Origin: Sphingomonas sp. BK345
GTDB taxonomy: Bacteria; Pseudomonadota; Alphaproteobacteria; Sphingomonadales; Sphingomonadaceae
Direction of reading: 5' to 3'
Length of the DNA: 64,000 bases
Assembly: GCF_014193845.1 (NCBI RefSeq)
Contig: NZ_JACHZX010000001.1
Location: 930,001-994,000, forward strand
Translations under genes and position numbers: made by a program
In this document: positions 25,525-33,418 of the stretch, in pieces
Position numbering within the stretch: position 1 is the stretch's first letter
Layout: every line of letters starts with the position of its first letter
The notes under the pieces: generated by a model
The model's input: the letters and a program-made list of their open reading frames with translations, nothing else
The model's database searches: none
Told to the model about the DNA's origin: nothing

Positions 25525-27228
25525 CTACCGCTCCTGTTCCACCCGCAGCCGCTCGAGCCGCTCCTGCTCGCGCTCCTGCCGCTCGCGCAGCCGCTCGAGC
25601 CGCTCGCGGCGGCGTTGCATCCGCTCGATCAGCCACTTGGGCACGCCCAGCTCCTCGTCGCTGGCCTCGATCGGCGGCGCATCATGGTCGACGCGGAACA
25701 GCACCGAGTTGCTCGACGGCGACCGCCACACCGGCACCAGGCCGGCGGTGAAGCGCGGGTTGTACGCCGGCGGGCGGATCAGCCAGACATAGTCAAAGGC
25801 GTCGCGCGGGAAGCGCGCCAGCGCGTAATTGGCCGGGCGCCACCATTCGTACGGGCATTTCACCGAGGTGACGATCTGCGTCGGATCATGCGCATAAGGC
25901 CCCGCCTCGCCGTAGCGCACGGTCAGCAGTTGCGCCCCCGCCATCGACCATTGGTCGTCGGTATAGGCCAGCCGCCGCTCCAGCGCGATCGCGGGCAGAT
26001 GCTCCAGCCGCGACATGCGCCAGGCGTTGACGCAATTGTGCCCGACGAAGCTGATCAGCCGCGCTCCGATCGGCACGTGCGGCAGCGCCGCGAGCTCGGC
26101 GTCATAGTCGGCGTCGAAGCGCGCGAAGCTGATCGTCGTGGCAGTGAGGCGCACCGCGTAGAAGCTCAGCCCCGCGGCGGCGAGCAAAGCCGCGTGGCGC
26201 AGGTCCGCGCCGGGCTTGGGCCGGATCGCGATCACCGCCACCGCGACCATGAAGGGCGCCATCCGCATGTCGGCATAGGCCGAGCCGAACACGATCCGCG
26301 GCAGCAGGATGTACACCAGCAGCATCAGCAGCGCGGACAGGCCGAGGTGGCGGGAATAGCCGATCCGCGGGTCACGCACGGCCTTGAACAGCACGAGGTA
26401 GATCACCGCCATGCTGGCGACGTCGAACCACAGCCAGCGGTCGCGCAGCGCCATCACGATCCAGGCGATCTTGGTGCGCCAGTAGAAGAAGTCGGCGGTC
26501 TGCCCGGTGACATCCGCGCCCGAGCGCCACGCCACCATCAGCACCATGGGCAGCGCCAGCGGCACGCAGCCCAGACCGGCGCGCACCCAGCTCTCCAGCC
26601 AGTGCCCCCCCGCCCGATCCTTGCGCAGGTCGTGCTGGCGGATCAGCTCGCTCGAGAAAGCGAGCACGCCCAACACGCCCCAGCCGAAGGTGTGGCACAC
26701 CCACAACAGGCACGACAGCGGCACGAACAGCGCCGCCCGCAGCGTGAACCGCCCCAGCCGCGCCAGCCGCAGCCACAGGCCGAACAGGCACAGCGCCCAA
26801 CTCATCGACAAGGCGAAATTCACGAAGCCGAAGTGGAACGGATAGCCATAGGCGAGCGGCAGCGCGAACAAGGCGGTCGGCGGGATGCGCCCGTGCACCT
26901 CGCGCGCGATCCACAGCAGTCCGCCGACGGTGAGCGCGGGGATGGTCAGGATGATCAGCTTGACCGCCGGCTCCAGCCCGATCAGCGGCGCGAGCGGCTC
27001 GATCAGCAGGTCGACCCCAAGGTTGCCGATCAGCGACCAGCGGAACTGGTACCAGTCGATCAGCCACGGGTGCGCGCCGCGGTCGAGCTGGACGCGATAG
27101 CGCCCCATATGGCCGGGCAGGTCGACGATCGGGGGGATGTCGGGCCACAGCAGCGGCACGCACGCCGCCACCATGGCGGCGAGCACGAACCACCGCGTCT
27201 GCCACCAATGGAGCCGGTCTGCCTGCAT
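25525..27228 (-). CDS. Polytopic membrane protein, GT-C-like, with charged C-terminal tail (567 aa)
   Basis: About 10 to 12 hydrophobic helices, beginning with RWFVLAAMVAACVPLLW. The first extracytoplasmic loop PDIPPIVDLPGHMGRYRVQL carries acidic and His residues, as in GT-C glycosyltransferases. A soluble region follows the last helix, and the protein ends in an unusual Arg/Glu-rich tail (RRRERLERLRERQEREQERL), likely a coiled coil. The start at 27228 is chosen 10 bp after the stop of the upstream gene; the ORF otherwise overlaps it. It is the third gene of an operon with the GT-C-like and UGM-like genes. Its role in surface glycan transfer is inferred from context. Confidence 0.6.
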   Translation of the reverse strand: MQADRLHWWQTRWFVLAAMVAACVPLLWPDIPPIVDLPGHMGRYRVQLDRGAHPWLIDWYQFRWSLIGNLGVDLLIEPLAPLIGLEPAVKLIILTIPALTVGGLLWIAREVHGRIPPTALFALPLAYGYPFHFGFVNFALSMSWALCLFGLWLRLARLGRFTLRAALFVPLSCLLWVCHTFGWGVLGVLAFSSELIRQHDLRKDRAGGHWLESWVRAGLGCVPLALPMVLMVAWRSGADVTGQTADFFYWRTKIAWIVMALRDRWLWFDVASMAVIYLVLFKAVRDPRIGYSRHLGLSALLMLLVYILLPRIVFGSAYADMRMAPFMVAVAVIAIRPKPGADLRHAALLAAAGLSFYAVRLTATTISFARFDADYDAELAALPHVPIGARLISFVGHNCVNAWRMSRLEHLPAIALERRLAYTDDQWSMAGAQLLTVRYGEAGPYAHDPTQIVTSVKCPYEWWRPANYALARFPRDAFDYVWLIRPPAYNPRFTAGLVPVWRSPSSNSVLFRVDHDAPPIEASDEELGVPKWLIERMQRRRERLERLRERQEREQERLERLRVEQER

Positions 27229-27238
27229 CGCGAGCGCC

Positions 27239-29185
27239 TTAAGGGCGCGCGGCCCCCGCGGGCAAGGGGTCGCGCGCGACACGCCACGCGAGCACCGGAC
27301 CGCGCACCTTGAGCGGTGTTAGCCAGGCGACCCGCTCGCCGCGCTCCAGCCGCGCCCACAGGCCGTCGGGCGCGGCGGCGCGATAATGTGCCAGCTCGGG
27401 CAGGCCGGGGCAGGCGATCAGATAGTCGGCGCCGCTCGCCGCCACGATCGCGCGCGCGCGATCGGGCGGCAGCGTGTAGCCGAGCAGCACCCGCTCCATC
27501 GCGCGCGCGCCGCGGTGATAGCCGCCCGCGATCGCGCGGTGACGCGTGCTCACCAGCAGCTCGGGGGTGATGTCGATCGGCGCGAACACGATGCCGGGCG
27601 GCGGCGCGGCGAGCGCGCGCACGTCGGTGGCGGTGGCACAGCTCGGCCGGCGCGAGTCGTCGCGCGCGCGCTCGACCGGGCCGGGCACGAGCAACAGCGC
27701 GGCGGCGGCGACCTGGCCGGGCGAGGCGAGCAGCAGCGCGCCGAGCGTGGCGAGCATGCGCGGCAACGGCGCGGTGAGCCGGCGCGCGCGCGTCAGCAAG
27801 GTCGCGAGCAGCACCGCGGCGCCGGGCACCGAGAGCGCGTTGGCGGTGGCGGCGGCGCGGCTCACCCAGACGGCGATCGCGGTCGCGGCGAGCAGCAGCA
27901 GCAGGTAGAGCCACCAGCGCTCGCGCGCGGCCTCGGTCAGCCCGCGCGGCGGCAGGCGATGCAGCGCCAGCGCGGTGCCCGCTAGCCCGGCGAGCGGCAG
28001 GCCGATCGCGGCGGCGGCGAGCGCGGGCGGCTGGTCCCACAGCGGCCGGCCTTCGAGCACGTCGAGATACCACAGACGATACACGAGCGGCGGCAGCGTC
28101 GCGAACGGCCCGGCGAGGCAAGCCGGGGCGAGCGCGAGCAGCGTCGCCGCCGCGGCGGCACCGGCAAGCGCGAGGAGAAGGAGACGGAGCGTCAGCTGGG
28201 CGGGTGTTCCTGTACAGGCAGGAAGGCGAAGCGGCGAGCGGCGCGCGTCCCCTGCGCCATCGGGCACAACGCCACCGTCCGGCTCAAGGAGTCCTGACCG
28301 AAAGAGCTGGGATCCTACCCGGGATGACCGGAGGAACGAGGCGAACGGTCCACCCCCGACCGATCGCCCCGCCCCCACCGCCACCGTCAGCCCCGCCGCG
28401 GCGACCCACAGCACCGCGAGCCACGCCGGCGCCACCGCGTCGCACGCCGGCTGCGCCCATAGCGGCCCGCGCGTGGCGAGGTGGAGCGCGCTCGCCGCGC
28501 CCGCCAGCGTCCAGCCGAGCGTCACCACCATCGCCCCGCGCGCCGGCCGCCACGCCCAGCCGAGCGCGGCGATGCCCACGGTGGCGGCGGCGATCGGCAG
28601 TCCCTCGAGCGAGATCGTCAGCAGCACCGCCAGCGCCGCGCCCGCGAGCGCGCCGCTGCGCCGCGTCGGCGGCGCCAGCAGCGCCGCGGCGGTGGCGAGG
28701 GCGGCGGCGACCTGCCAGCCGTGATGGTCGATCCGGAGCGGGCGCAGCTGGAACAAGAGCGGCGAGGCCAGTGCCACCAGCAGCACCGCGTAGGGCACGC
28801 GCGCCCGCCCCGCGAGCCGTCGCGTCAGCAGCGCGGCGAGCGCGGTCACCGCCAGCAGCGTCAGCAGCGGCACCAGCACCAGCGCCACCCGCTCGGCGCC
28901 GCCCGCGCCCAGCAGCGGGCGCAGCGCCAGCATCGCGCCCGCCAGCGGCAGGTCGACCAGCCGCGACCAGTGCATCGGGAAGTCGCCGCGGTTGAGCCGG
29001 TGCTGTGCAACGTCGAACCAGCCCTGCCCGCCGAGCCAGTCGCGCACCTCGAGCAGCCGCATCGCGTCGTCGGCGTCGAGGAACATCCGCACGCGGATCG
29101 CGTCCCAGCTCGCCGCGACCAGCAGCAGCGACATCAGCAGCCAGCCGGCGAGCACCGACACGGCGGGGCGCCGCCGCAGCGTCAT
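27239..29185 (-). CDS. GT-C-like polytopic membrane protein with in-frame repeat insertion (648 aa)
   Basis: About a dozen membrane helices. The first periplasmic loop reads LDADDAMRLLEVRDWLGGQG and then GDFPMHWSRLVDLPLAGAML, similar to the Asp-rich catalytic loop of oligosaccharyltransferase-type GT-C enzymes, followed by RPLRIDHHGWQVA. Residues of about 274-328 (FASFLRSSRVGSQLFRSG to PLRLPACTGT) are hydrophilic and unlike the rest; the DNA there carries extragenic-palindrome sequence. The C-terminal soluble domain has YLIACPGLPELAHY. It begins 4 bp after the upstream flavoprotein gene. Sphingomonad homologues are sometimes mislabelled AcrB-family. Glycan transfer is inferred. Confidence 0.65.
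   Translation of the reverse strand: MTLRRRPAVSVLAGWLLMSLLLVAASWDAIRVRMFLDADDAMRLLEVRDWLGGQGWFDVAQHRLNRGDFPMHWSRLVDLPLAGAMLALRPLLGAGGAERVALVLVPLLTLLAVTALAALLTRRLAGRARVPYAVLLVALASPLLFQLRPLRIDHHGWQVAAALATAAALLAPPTRRSGALAGAALAVLLTISLEGLPIAAATVGIAALGWAWRPARGAMVVTLGWTLAGAASALHLATRGPLWAQPACDAVAPAWLAVLWVAAAGLTVAVGAGRSVGGGPFASFLRSSRVGSQLFRSGLLEPDGGVVPDGAGDARRSPLRLPACTGTPAQLTLRLLLLALAGAAAAATLLALAPACLAGPFATLPPLVYRLWYLDVLEGRPLWDQPPALAAAAIGLPLAGLAGTALALHRLPPRGLTEAARERWWLYLLLLLAATAIAVWVSRAAATANALSVPGAAVLLATLLTRARRLTAPLPRMLATLGALLLASPGQVAAAALLLVPGPVERARDDSRRPSCATATDVRALAAPPPGIVFAPIDITPELLVSTRHRAIAGGYHRGARAMERVLLGYTLPPDRARAIVAASGADYLIACPGLPELAHYRAAAPDGLWARLERGERVAWLTPLKVRGPVLAWRVARDPLPAGAARP
28198..28365. 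repeat. Palindromic repeat inserted in frame in the GT-C-like gene
   Basis: TTCCTG-TACAGG-CAGGAA (28207-28224) is a class A-like hairpin, and GGGATCCTACCCGGGATGACC near 28309 resembles the class B core CCCGGGATGACGG. Both classes are otherwise seen only between genes in this window. The insert keeps the reading frame and adds roughly 55 codons between two membrane helices. Its exact borders cannot be set without a homologue alignment. Confidence 0.5.
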
Positions 29186-29189
29186 CGCA

Positions 29190-30740
29190 TCACGCCGCGC
29201 GGCGCACGTCCGCGCCGATCCGCCCGGGCACCTGGCGCAGGCTGGACAGCGCCGCGGCCTCGCCCTCGCGCCCGCTCTCGTGATACTCCGCGTCCTCGTT
29301 GACCGCCCAGGTGTCGTACACGCGCGCGCCGGCCTGAATGTTGCGGACCGTCAGCATCGCGGTCATCATCGCGTGGTCCTGGTTGTTGTAGCGGTGCATG
29401 CCGTTGCGGCCGACGCAGTGGAGCGTCGGGTAGCGCCCCTCCAGCTCGCGCCGCAGCATGTCGACGTTCTGCGCATAATCCTCGTCGTAGACGGGATAGG
29501 CCTTCTCCTGGCGCACCACGGTGCCGCCGACGACGTGCGACGGGTCGCACAGCCCCAGCGCCGCCATCTCGCGCGTCGCCAGCGCGACCAGTTGCTCGTC
29601 GCTCGACGTCCACAGCCCGTCGCCCTCGAAGCAGAAATATTCCAGGCCGACGCAGGCGATCGCGGGATCGGGCACCATCTCGGGCGACCACGAGCGGAAG
29701 TTCTGGATGCGGCCGACCTTCACCTTGGGATCGTGGATGTAGATCCAATTGTCCGGGAACAGCTCGGGCGAGCGGATCATCAGCGCGACGGTGAGGAAGT
29801 CGCGATACTTCAGGTTCGCCGCCTCCGGCAGCGCCGCGGGCAACGGGTGGAGCCGGCTGGCGAGCTCGCGCATCGGCGCCGAGGAGATCACGTGCGCGGC
29901 GTGGATCGTCGCGATGCCGGTGTCGGTGTCCGCGCTCACCGTCCAGCGCCCGCTCGGCGCATGGTGGTGGAGCTGGCGCAGCGAATGGCCCATCAGCACC
30001 GTGCCGCCGCGCTCGACGACGCGGTCGCGCGCCGCCTCCCACATCATCCCCGGCCCGAGCCGCGGGTAGCGGAAGTTCTCGAGCAGGGTCTTGGTCTGCA
30101 TCCCGTCGTTGGGGCGCCTGTTGAGCCCGAGCGAGCGCTTGACCCCGTCGATCACCGCCTTGCCGAGCGACAGGCCCTTGATCCGCTGCGCCGCCCAGTC
30201 GGCGCTCATCTCGTCGCACGGCATGCCCCATACCTTCTCGGTATAGGTCTTGAAGAAGATCGAGTAGAGCTTGTGGCCGAAGGCGTTGACGGTCCAGTCC
30301 TCGAAGCTGCGCACGCGCCGGCGCGGCAGCAGCCGCGCCTTGGCGAAGCTGGCCATGCACAGAGTGGAGCGGACGATGCCGAGATGCCCGAGCGCCTCGA
30401 ACGCGCGCAGCGGGTAGCTGTAGAACTTGCCCTCGTAGTAGATGCGGCTCATCCGCGGGCGCTCGATGAAGTCGTGCGGCAGGATCTCGTTCCAGAGATC
30501 GACCACGTCCTTCGACTTGGAGAAGAAGCGGTGCCCGCCGATATCGAAGCGGAAGCCCTGGTGCTCGACCGTGCGGCTGATCCCGCCGACGTAGCGCCGG
30601 TCCTTCTCGAGCACCGCGACGCTATAGCCCGCCTTGGTGAGCAGATAGGCGGCGGTGAGCCCCGCCGGGCCGGCGCCGATGATGGCGACGTCCACCGTCT
30701 CGCCCGCCTGTGCCGCAGAAGTCGCGCCGATCGCCGTCAT
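29190..30740 (-). CDS. FAD-dependent oxidoreductase, UDP-galactopyranose mutase/amine oxidase type (516 aa)
   Basis: The N-terminus has a dinucleotide site VDVAIIGAGPAGLTAAYLL followed by AVLEKDRRYVGGISRTV and FRFDIGGHRFFSKSKDV, the layout of UDP-galactopyranose mutases and protoporphyrinogen-oxidase-like enzymes. Later motifs are WGMPCDEMSADWAAQRI and CVGRNGMHRYNNQDHAMMTA near the C-terminus, the second FAD-contact region. At about 516 residues it is longer than bacterial Glf (about 370-400), so a flavin-dependent sugar-nucleotide or polyprenyl-sugar modification is likely but unproven. It heads a three-gene operon with two membrane GT-C-like proteins. ATG 30740 is chosen, with GTG 30743 just before it. 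Confidence 0.75.
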   Translation of the reverse strand: MTAIGATSAAQAGETVDVAIIGAGPAGLTAAYLLTKAGYSVAVLEKDRRYVGGISRTVEHQGFRFDIGGHRFFSKSKDVVDLWNEILPHDFIERPRMSRIYYEGKFYSYPLRAFEALGHLGIVRSTLCMASFAKARLLPRRRVRSFEDWTVNAFGHKLYSIFFKTYTEKVWGMPCDEMSADWAAQRIKGLSLGKAVIDGVKRSLGLNRRPNDGMQTKTLLENFRYPRLGPGMMWEAARDRVVERGGTVLMGHSLRQLHHHAPSGRWTVSADTDTGIATIHAAHVISSAPMRELASRLHPLPAALPEAANLKYRDFLTVALMIRSPELFPDNWIYIHDPKVKVGRIQNFRSWSPEMVPDPAIACVGLEYFCFEGDGLWTSSDEQLVALATREMAALGLCDPSHVVGGTVVRQEKAYPVYDEDYAQNVDMLRRELEGRYPTLHCVGRNGMHRYNNQDHAMMTAMLTVRNIQAGARVYDTWAVNEDAEYHESGREGEAAALSSLRQVPGRIGADVRRAA

Positions 30741-30998
30741 CACCCTCGCCCGATCCTGTGACCCGTGATGGCGAGGAGATGACGGAATTTGGTTGAGGGG
30801 TGGTTAACGATGAGGTGCGCTGGCGATCGGCGTGGGTCGCAGATGGGGCGACGTTGCTGGCCACGATCGCAGCGCGCGTCCTCGCATCGATGATCTGCCT
30901 CGACGACGCGACAAGCCGACACCGCTCTAATCCGTTCGGCCTCTACGATGAAATCCAGATCACGTGATCTCTTTGCATTTCCTTTCAGGAGACGATCG

Positions 30999-31374
30999 AT
31001 GAACACGATATCGCGATTTCAGTCCTATCCGGCATCGTCGCGGGATCCGCAGCTGAAGGCGACGGCCAACGATCACAAGGTCGCGATTAGCTGGCTCGAA
31101 CAAGCCAGCCTCCGACATCAATATTCTACGTCTCGGCGGCACGAGCGGACCGAGCCTGTATCCCGACCATCTCCGAACAGGCGGCGCGTGGAAGACATCC
31201 AAACTCAAGGACGAGGCGCCGTCGCTTACCGGCACGGGCGGCGGCGGCGGGGGCGACTGCGGGAGCAACTCCACCCCGCCCGACATCGTCGTCGAGGGTC
31301 CGCGCTCCACTCCTGACACGTCCACCCCTACCCCTCCGTCCAGTACGGACTCCTCTTTACCACCCGATGTCGTC
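30999..31374 (+). pseudogene. Out-of-frame 5' part of the metallopeptidase-like gene
   Basis: ATG 30999 has a strong AGGAG 8 bp upstream and reads MNTISRFQSYPASSRDPQLK, then ATANDHKVAISWLEQA. Around 31090-31112 good coding character moves to the +1 frame: ASDINILRLGGTSGPSLYPD, then GGAWKTSKLKDEAPSL, a Gly run, and two copies of a PPD(I/V)VV(E/Q)G motif. That frame runs without stop into the HExxH protein but has no ATG, GTG or TTG between its previous stop (31054) and 31375. The simplest reading is one gene with a single frameshift, either natural or a sequencing error. Confidence 0.5.
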
Positions 31375-32103
31375 GTGCAGGGGCAACGACCCGCGCCCGA
31401 GAACACGTCACCAGCGCCAGTGCCGTCGCTCGCCGACCGCATCGTGACCGTCGCGATCGACCAGCCATCGGATGACCAGAAAAGGGTGATTGGAATCCTG
31501 AAGAACCAGATTAACGCTATGGATTCGCAGATTTCCAAAATTGATGACAAAAAAGAATTAAGCGTCAAACTATCGAACGGAAAGACAAAAACCGTAACAG
31601 GTGCCGAAGTAAAAAAACTTTGGTCTGCTCTAAAGATACAGATAGACGATCCTGCAAATGCAAACTATCCTAACGGCTCTGGAAGAGGAGCAAGCACAGA
31701 TAAGAACGGGGTAACTCACTTTAACGTTAAAACAGTAAGCGAATATCTACCTTCAACAAATCAATCTGACTACAACAACCAGCTTGCACAATATTTAGTT
31801 TTGCATGAACTAGCTCACAACACAGCCGCTGGCAAGGCAGAAAATAGGTGGCAATCCTCCCATGGAACCTTGGATGAAAACGACTCCTACCCAGCAAGCG
31901 AAAAGCTCGCCAACTCGATAGCAAAGGCGATTGAAAAAGAAGCCGGCCTCACACCGATCCCTGATCCAAGGTACGGTTATGACGAGTCCTATACGAGCTT
32001 CAGCGATGGCGTAAGTGATGGTTCGCCCGATTCTTCCCCGTCACCTGCCGATCGCCCTCGCAGCAACAACGTTGACCGATCACATCACACGGATATTCCC
32101 TAA
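31375..32103 (+). CDS. HExxH zincin-like protein in low-GC DNA (242 aa from the GTG)
   Basis: Contains QLAQYLVLHELAHNTAAG with zinc motif H144-E-L-A-H148. SEKLANSIAKAIEKEAG about 30 residues further fits the ExxA(N/D) glutamate third ligand of gluzincins. A Ser/Thr-rich N-terminal linker and GSGRGASTDKNGVTHFNV precede it. GC content falls to about 40% (24 of 60 in 31561-31620) against about 70% nearby, with many AAA and ATA codons, a sign of recent transfer. No signal peptide is seen, but the true N-terminus is probably out of frame upstream. A toxin-like C-terminal peptidase domain of a larger effector is one possibility; a stand-alone peptidase is another. No family name can be given. Confidence 0.55.
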   Translation: MQGQRPAPENTSPAPVPSLADRIVTVAIDQPSDDQKRVIGILKNQINAMDSQISKIDDKKELSVKLSNGKTKTVTGAEVKKLWSALKIQIDDPANANYPNGSGRGASTDKNGVTHFNVKTVSEYLPSTNQSDYNNQLAQYLVLHELAHNTAAGKAENRWQSSHGTLDENDSYPASEKLANSIAKAIEKEAGLTPIPDPRYGYDESYTSFSDGVSDGSPDSSPSPADRPRSNNVDRSHHTDIP

Positions 32104-32116
32104 CAAGGTTTCTTCG

Positions 32117-33073
32117 ATGCGAACTCTCTTCCATGCAGTTGGCGCGATTATGTTGGCGGGCTTTCTCGATCGACCTGCCGCTGCGCAGAACCCGGACTCG
32201 AACGCTACTCATCGCCTGATGGTCGAGAACGGCTTCACCCCGATCGACGACATGATCTTCGGGGATCGTGACGTCCGACGCGTCCTGCCGATCGATCCCT
32301 ATGGCATCCTCCCGATCCCCGGCATCGAGCTCGAGCGCCATCACGACGGCAGGCTGACGCTTCGGACGCAATATCGGCATTGGACCGGCACGACCTACAT
32401 CATCTCACCTGAGGAGTGGCGCCGCCTGGCGCCACTCGAAATTGCCGCGTTCGCTCCAGACCAGAACAAGCGCACGAAGCCTGCAGCGAACGCGCTCGCG
32501 CACTGTTGGAGCGGCGCCGTTGAAGCGAGTTCTCCCAGGGCTAGTCGGTTTTGGCATTGTAGCGACGAGTCGAGAGCAGCCCAGGCCTATGCGGAAGCCG
32601 CATTGACCTTGGCGATGGAGAAAAACAATTGCCCCGCGAGCGATAAGGGACTGTTCTGGCGCTACGCCGATTGCTTCGAAGATCGGGGCACGATCGCCGA
32701 TCCCGGGGCGCAGCGATGGTTGGCGGGGCTGGTCGATCGATGGACGAAAATACGAGCGCCTGTCGCTGATCTGTTGGCCGCCGCCCGTGGCTCACTACAG
32801 GAAGCGGCGGCCGCACCAACACCAGAACGGGTGTCGGCAGCACGCGGCGCGGTCATGGCCTTCGGTCGGCAGAAGAGAGCGTTAACCGCCGTCCTGACGG
32901 ATAGCGCTTCCAGCTCCCGCGACGATGAAGCGCGCGACGACCGATCGCGAGCCATTATCTCGCAGACCCGAAAGGAGTGGAAGGATGATATCGCGAACAC
33001 CGACCACCTCTACGTGGAGTTACTCGAGGATCTCACGAAAGTGCTTTCGGACCCACGTGCCAAGGCCAGCTAA
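32117..33073 (+). CDS. Secreted protein of unknown function (318 aa), downstream of the zincin-like gene
   Basis: A signal peptide is clear: MRTLFHAVGAIMLAGFLDRP followed by AAAQ. The mature protein has GFTPIDDMIFGDRDVRRVLP, IDPYGILPIPGIELERHHDG, several Cys residues (ALAHCWSG, FWHCSDES, NNCPAS, RYADCFED) that could form disulfides in the periplasm, and a helical C-terminus. I do not recognise the family. It starts 13 bp after the zincin-like stop on the same strand, so the two are probably co-transcribed. A periplasmic partner, substrate or immunity protein are all possible. GC is lower than flanking genes but higher than the zincin core. Confidence 0.6.
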   Translation: MRTLFHAVGAIMLAGFLDRPAAAQNPDSNATHRLMVENGFTPIDDMIFGDRDVRRVLPIDPYGILPIPGIELERHHDGRLTLRTQYRHWTGTTYIISPEEWRRLAPLEIAAFAPDQNKRTKPAANALAHCWSGAVEASSPRASRFWHCSDESRAAQAYAEAALTLAMEKNNCPASDKGLFWRYADCFEDRGTIADPGAQRWLAGLVDRWTKIRAPVADLLAAARGSLQEAAAAPTPERVSAARGAVMAFGRQKRALTAVLTDSASSSRDDEARDDRSRAIISQTRKEWKDDIANTDHLYVELLEDLTKVLSDPRAKAS

Positions 33074-33211
33074 CTGAAGGACGCTCGGTCGCCTCTCACT
33101 TCCGCCTCGGGCGTGACTTCACTGTATCAAACAGGCATGCCGACGCCCCGGCCGCCCTTTTAGCGCGCGCTCCGTCCCCTCCGACTGTCCTACATTCGGC
33201 GATTCTGCGAC

Positions 33212-33418
33212 ATGCCGGGCGTGTTTTCGCCCCGCCCCCGCCCCGACCCATGCGCGACCGCGCCGGCCACTCAACATTCGCAACATTCGCTCCAACAGGA
33301 CTCACCATTCGCGCCCGCCCCACCATCCCCACCGCGCCGCCGCATCCTCGCCCAGATCGCGCGCCACCCATGGCGGCGGTGGCGCGGGCGCGCGCGGCTG
33401 GGCTATAGCGAGGGGTGA
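33212..33418 (+). CDS. Possible small ORF (68 aa) coupled to the next gene
   Basis: Starts MPGVFSPRPRPDPCATAPAT, then QHSQHSLQQD, and ends with a basic RRWRGRARLGYSEG. Its TGA shares one base with ATG 33418. A TGTCCTACAT motif lies at 33186-33195. The QHSQHS repeat is encoded by the same 18-bp DNA (CAACATTCGCAACATTCG) as in the HTH ORF at 4319-4336. The composition is poor and no domain is seen, so it may be a remnant or non-coding. The rest of 33074-33211 shows nothing. Confidence 0.3.
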   Translation: MPGVFSPRPRPDPCATAPATQHSQHSLQQDSPFAPAPPSPPRRRILAQIARHPWRRWRGRARLGYSEG

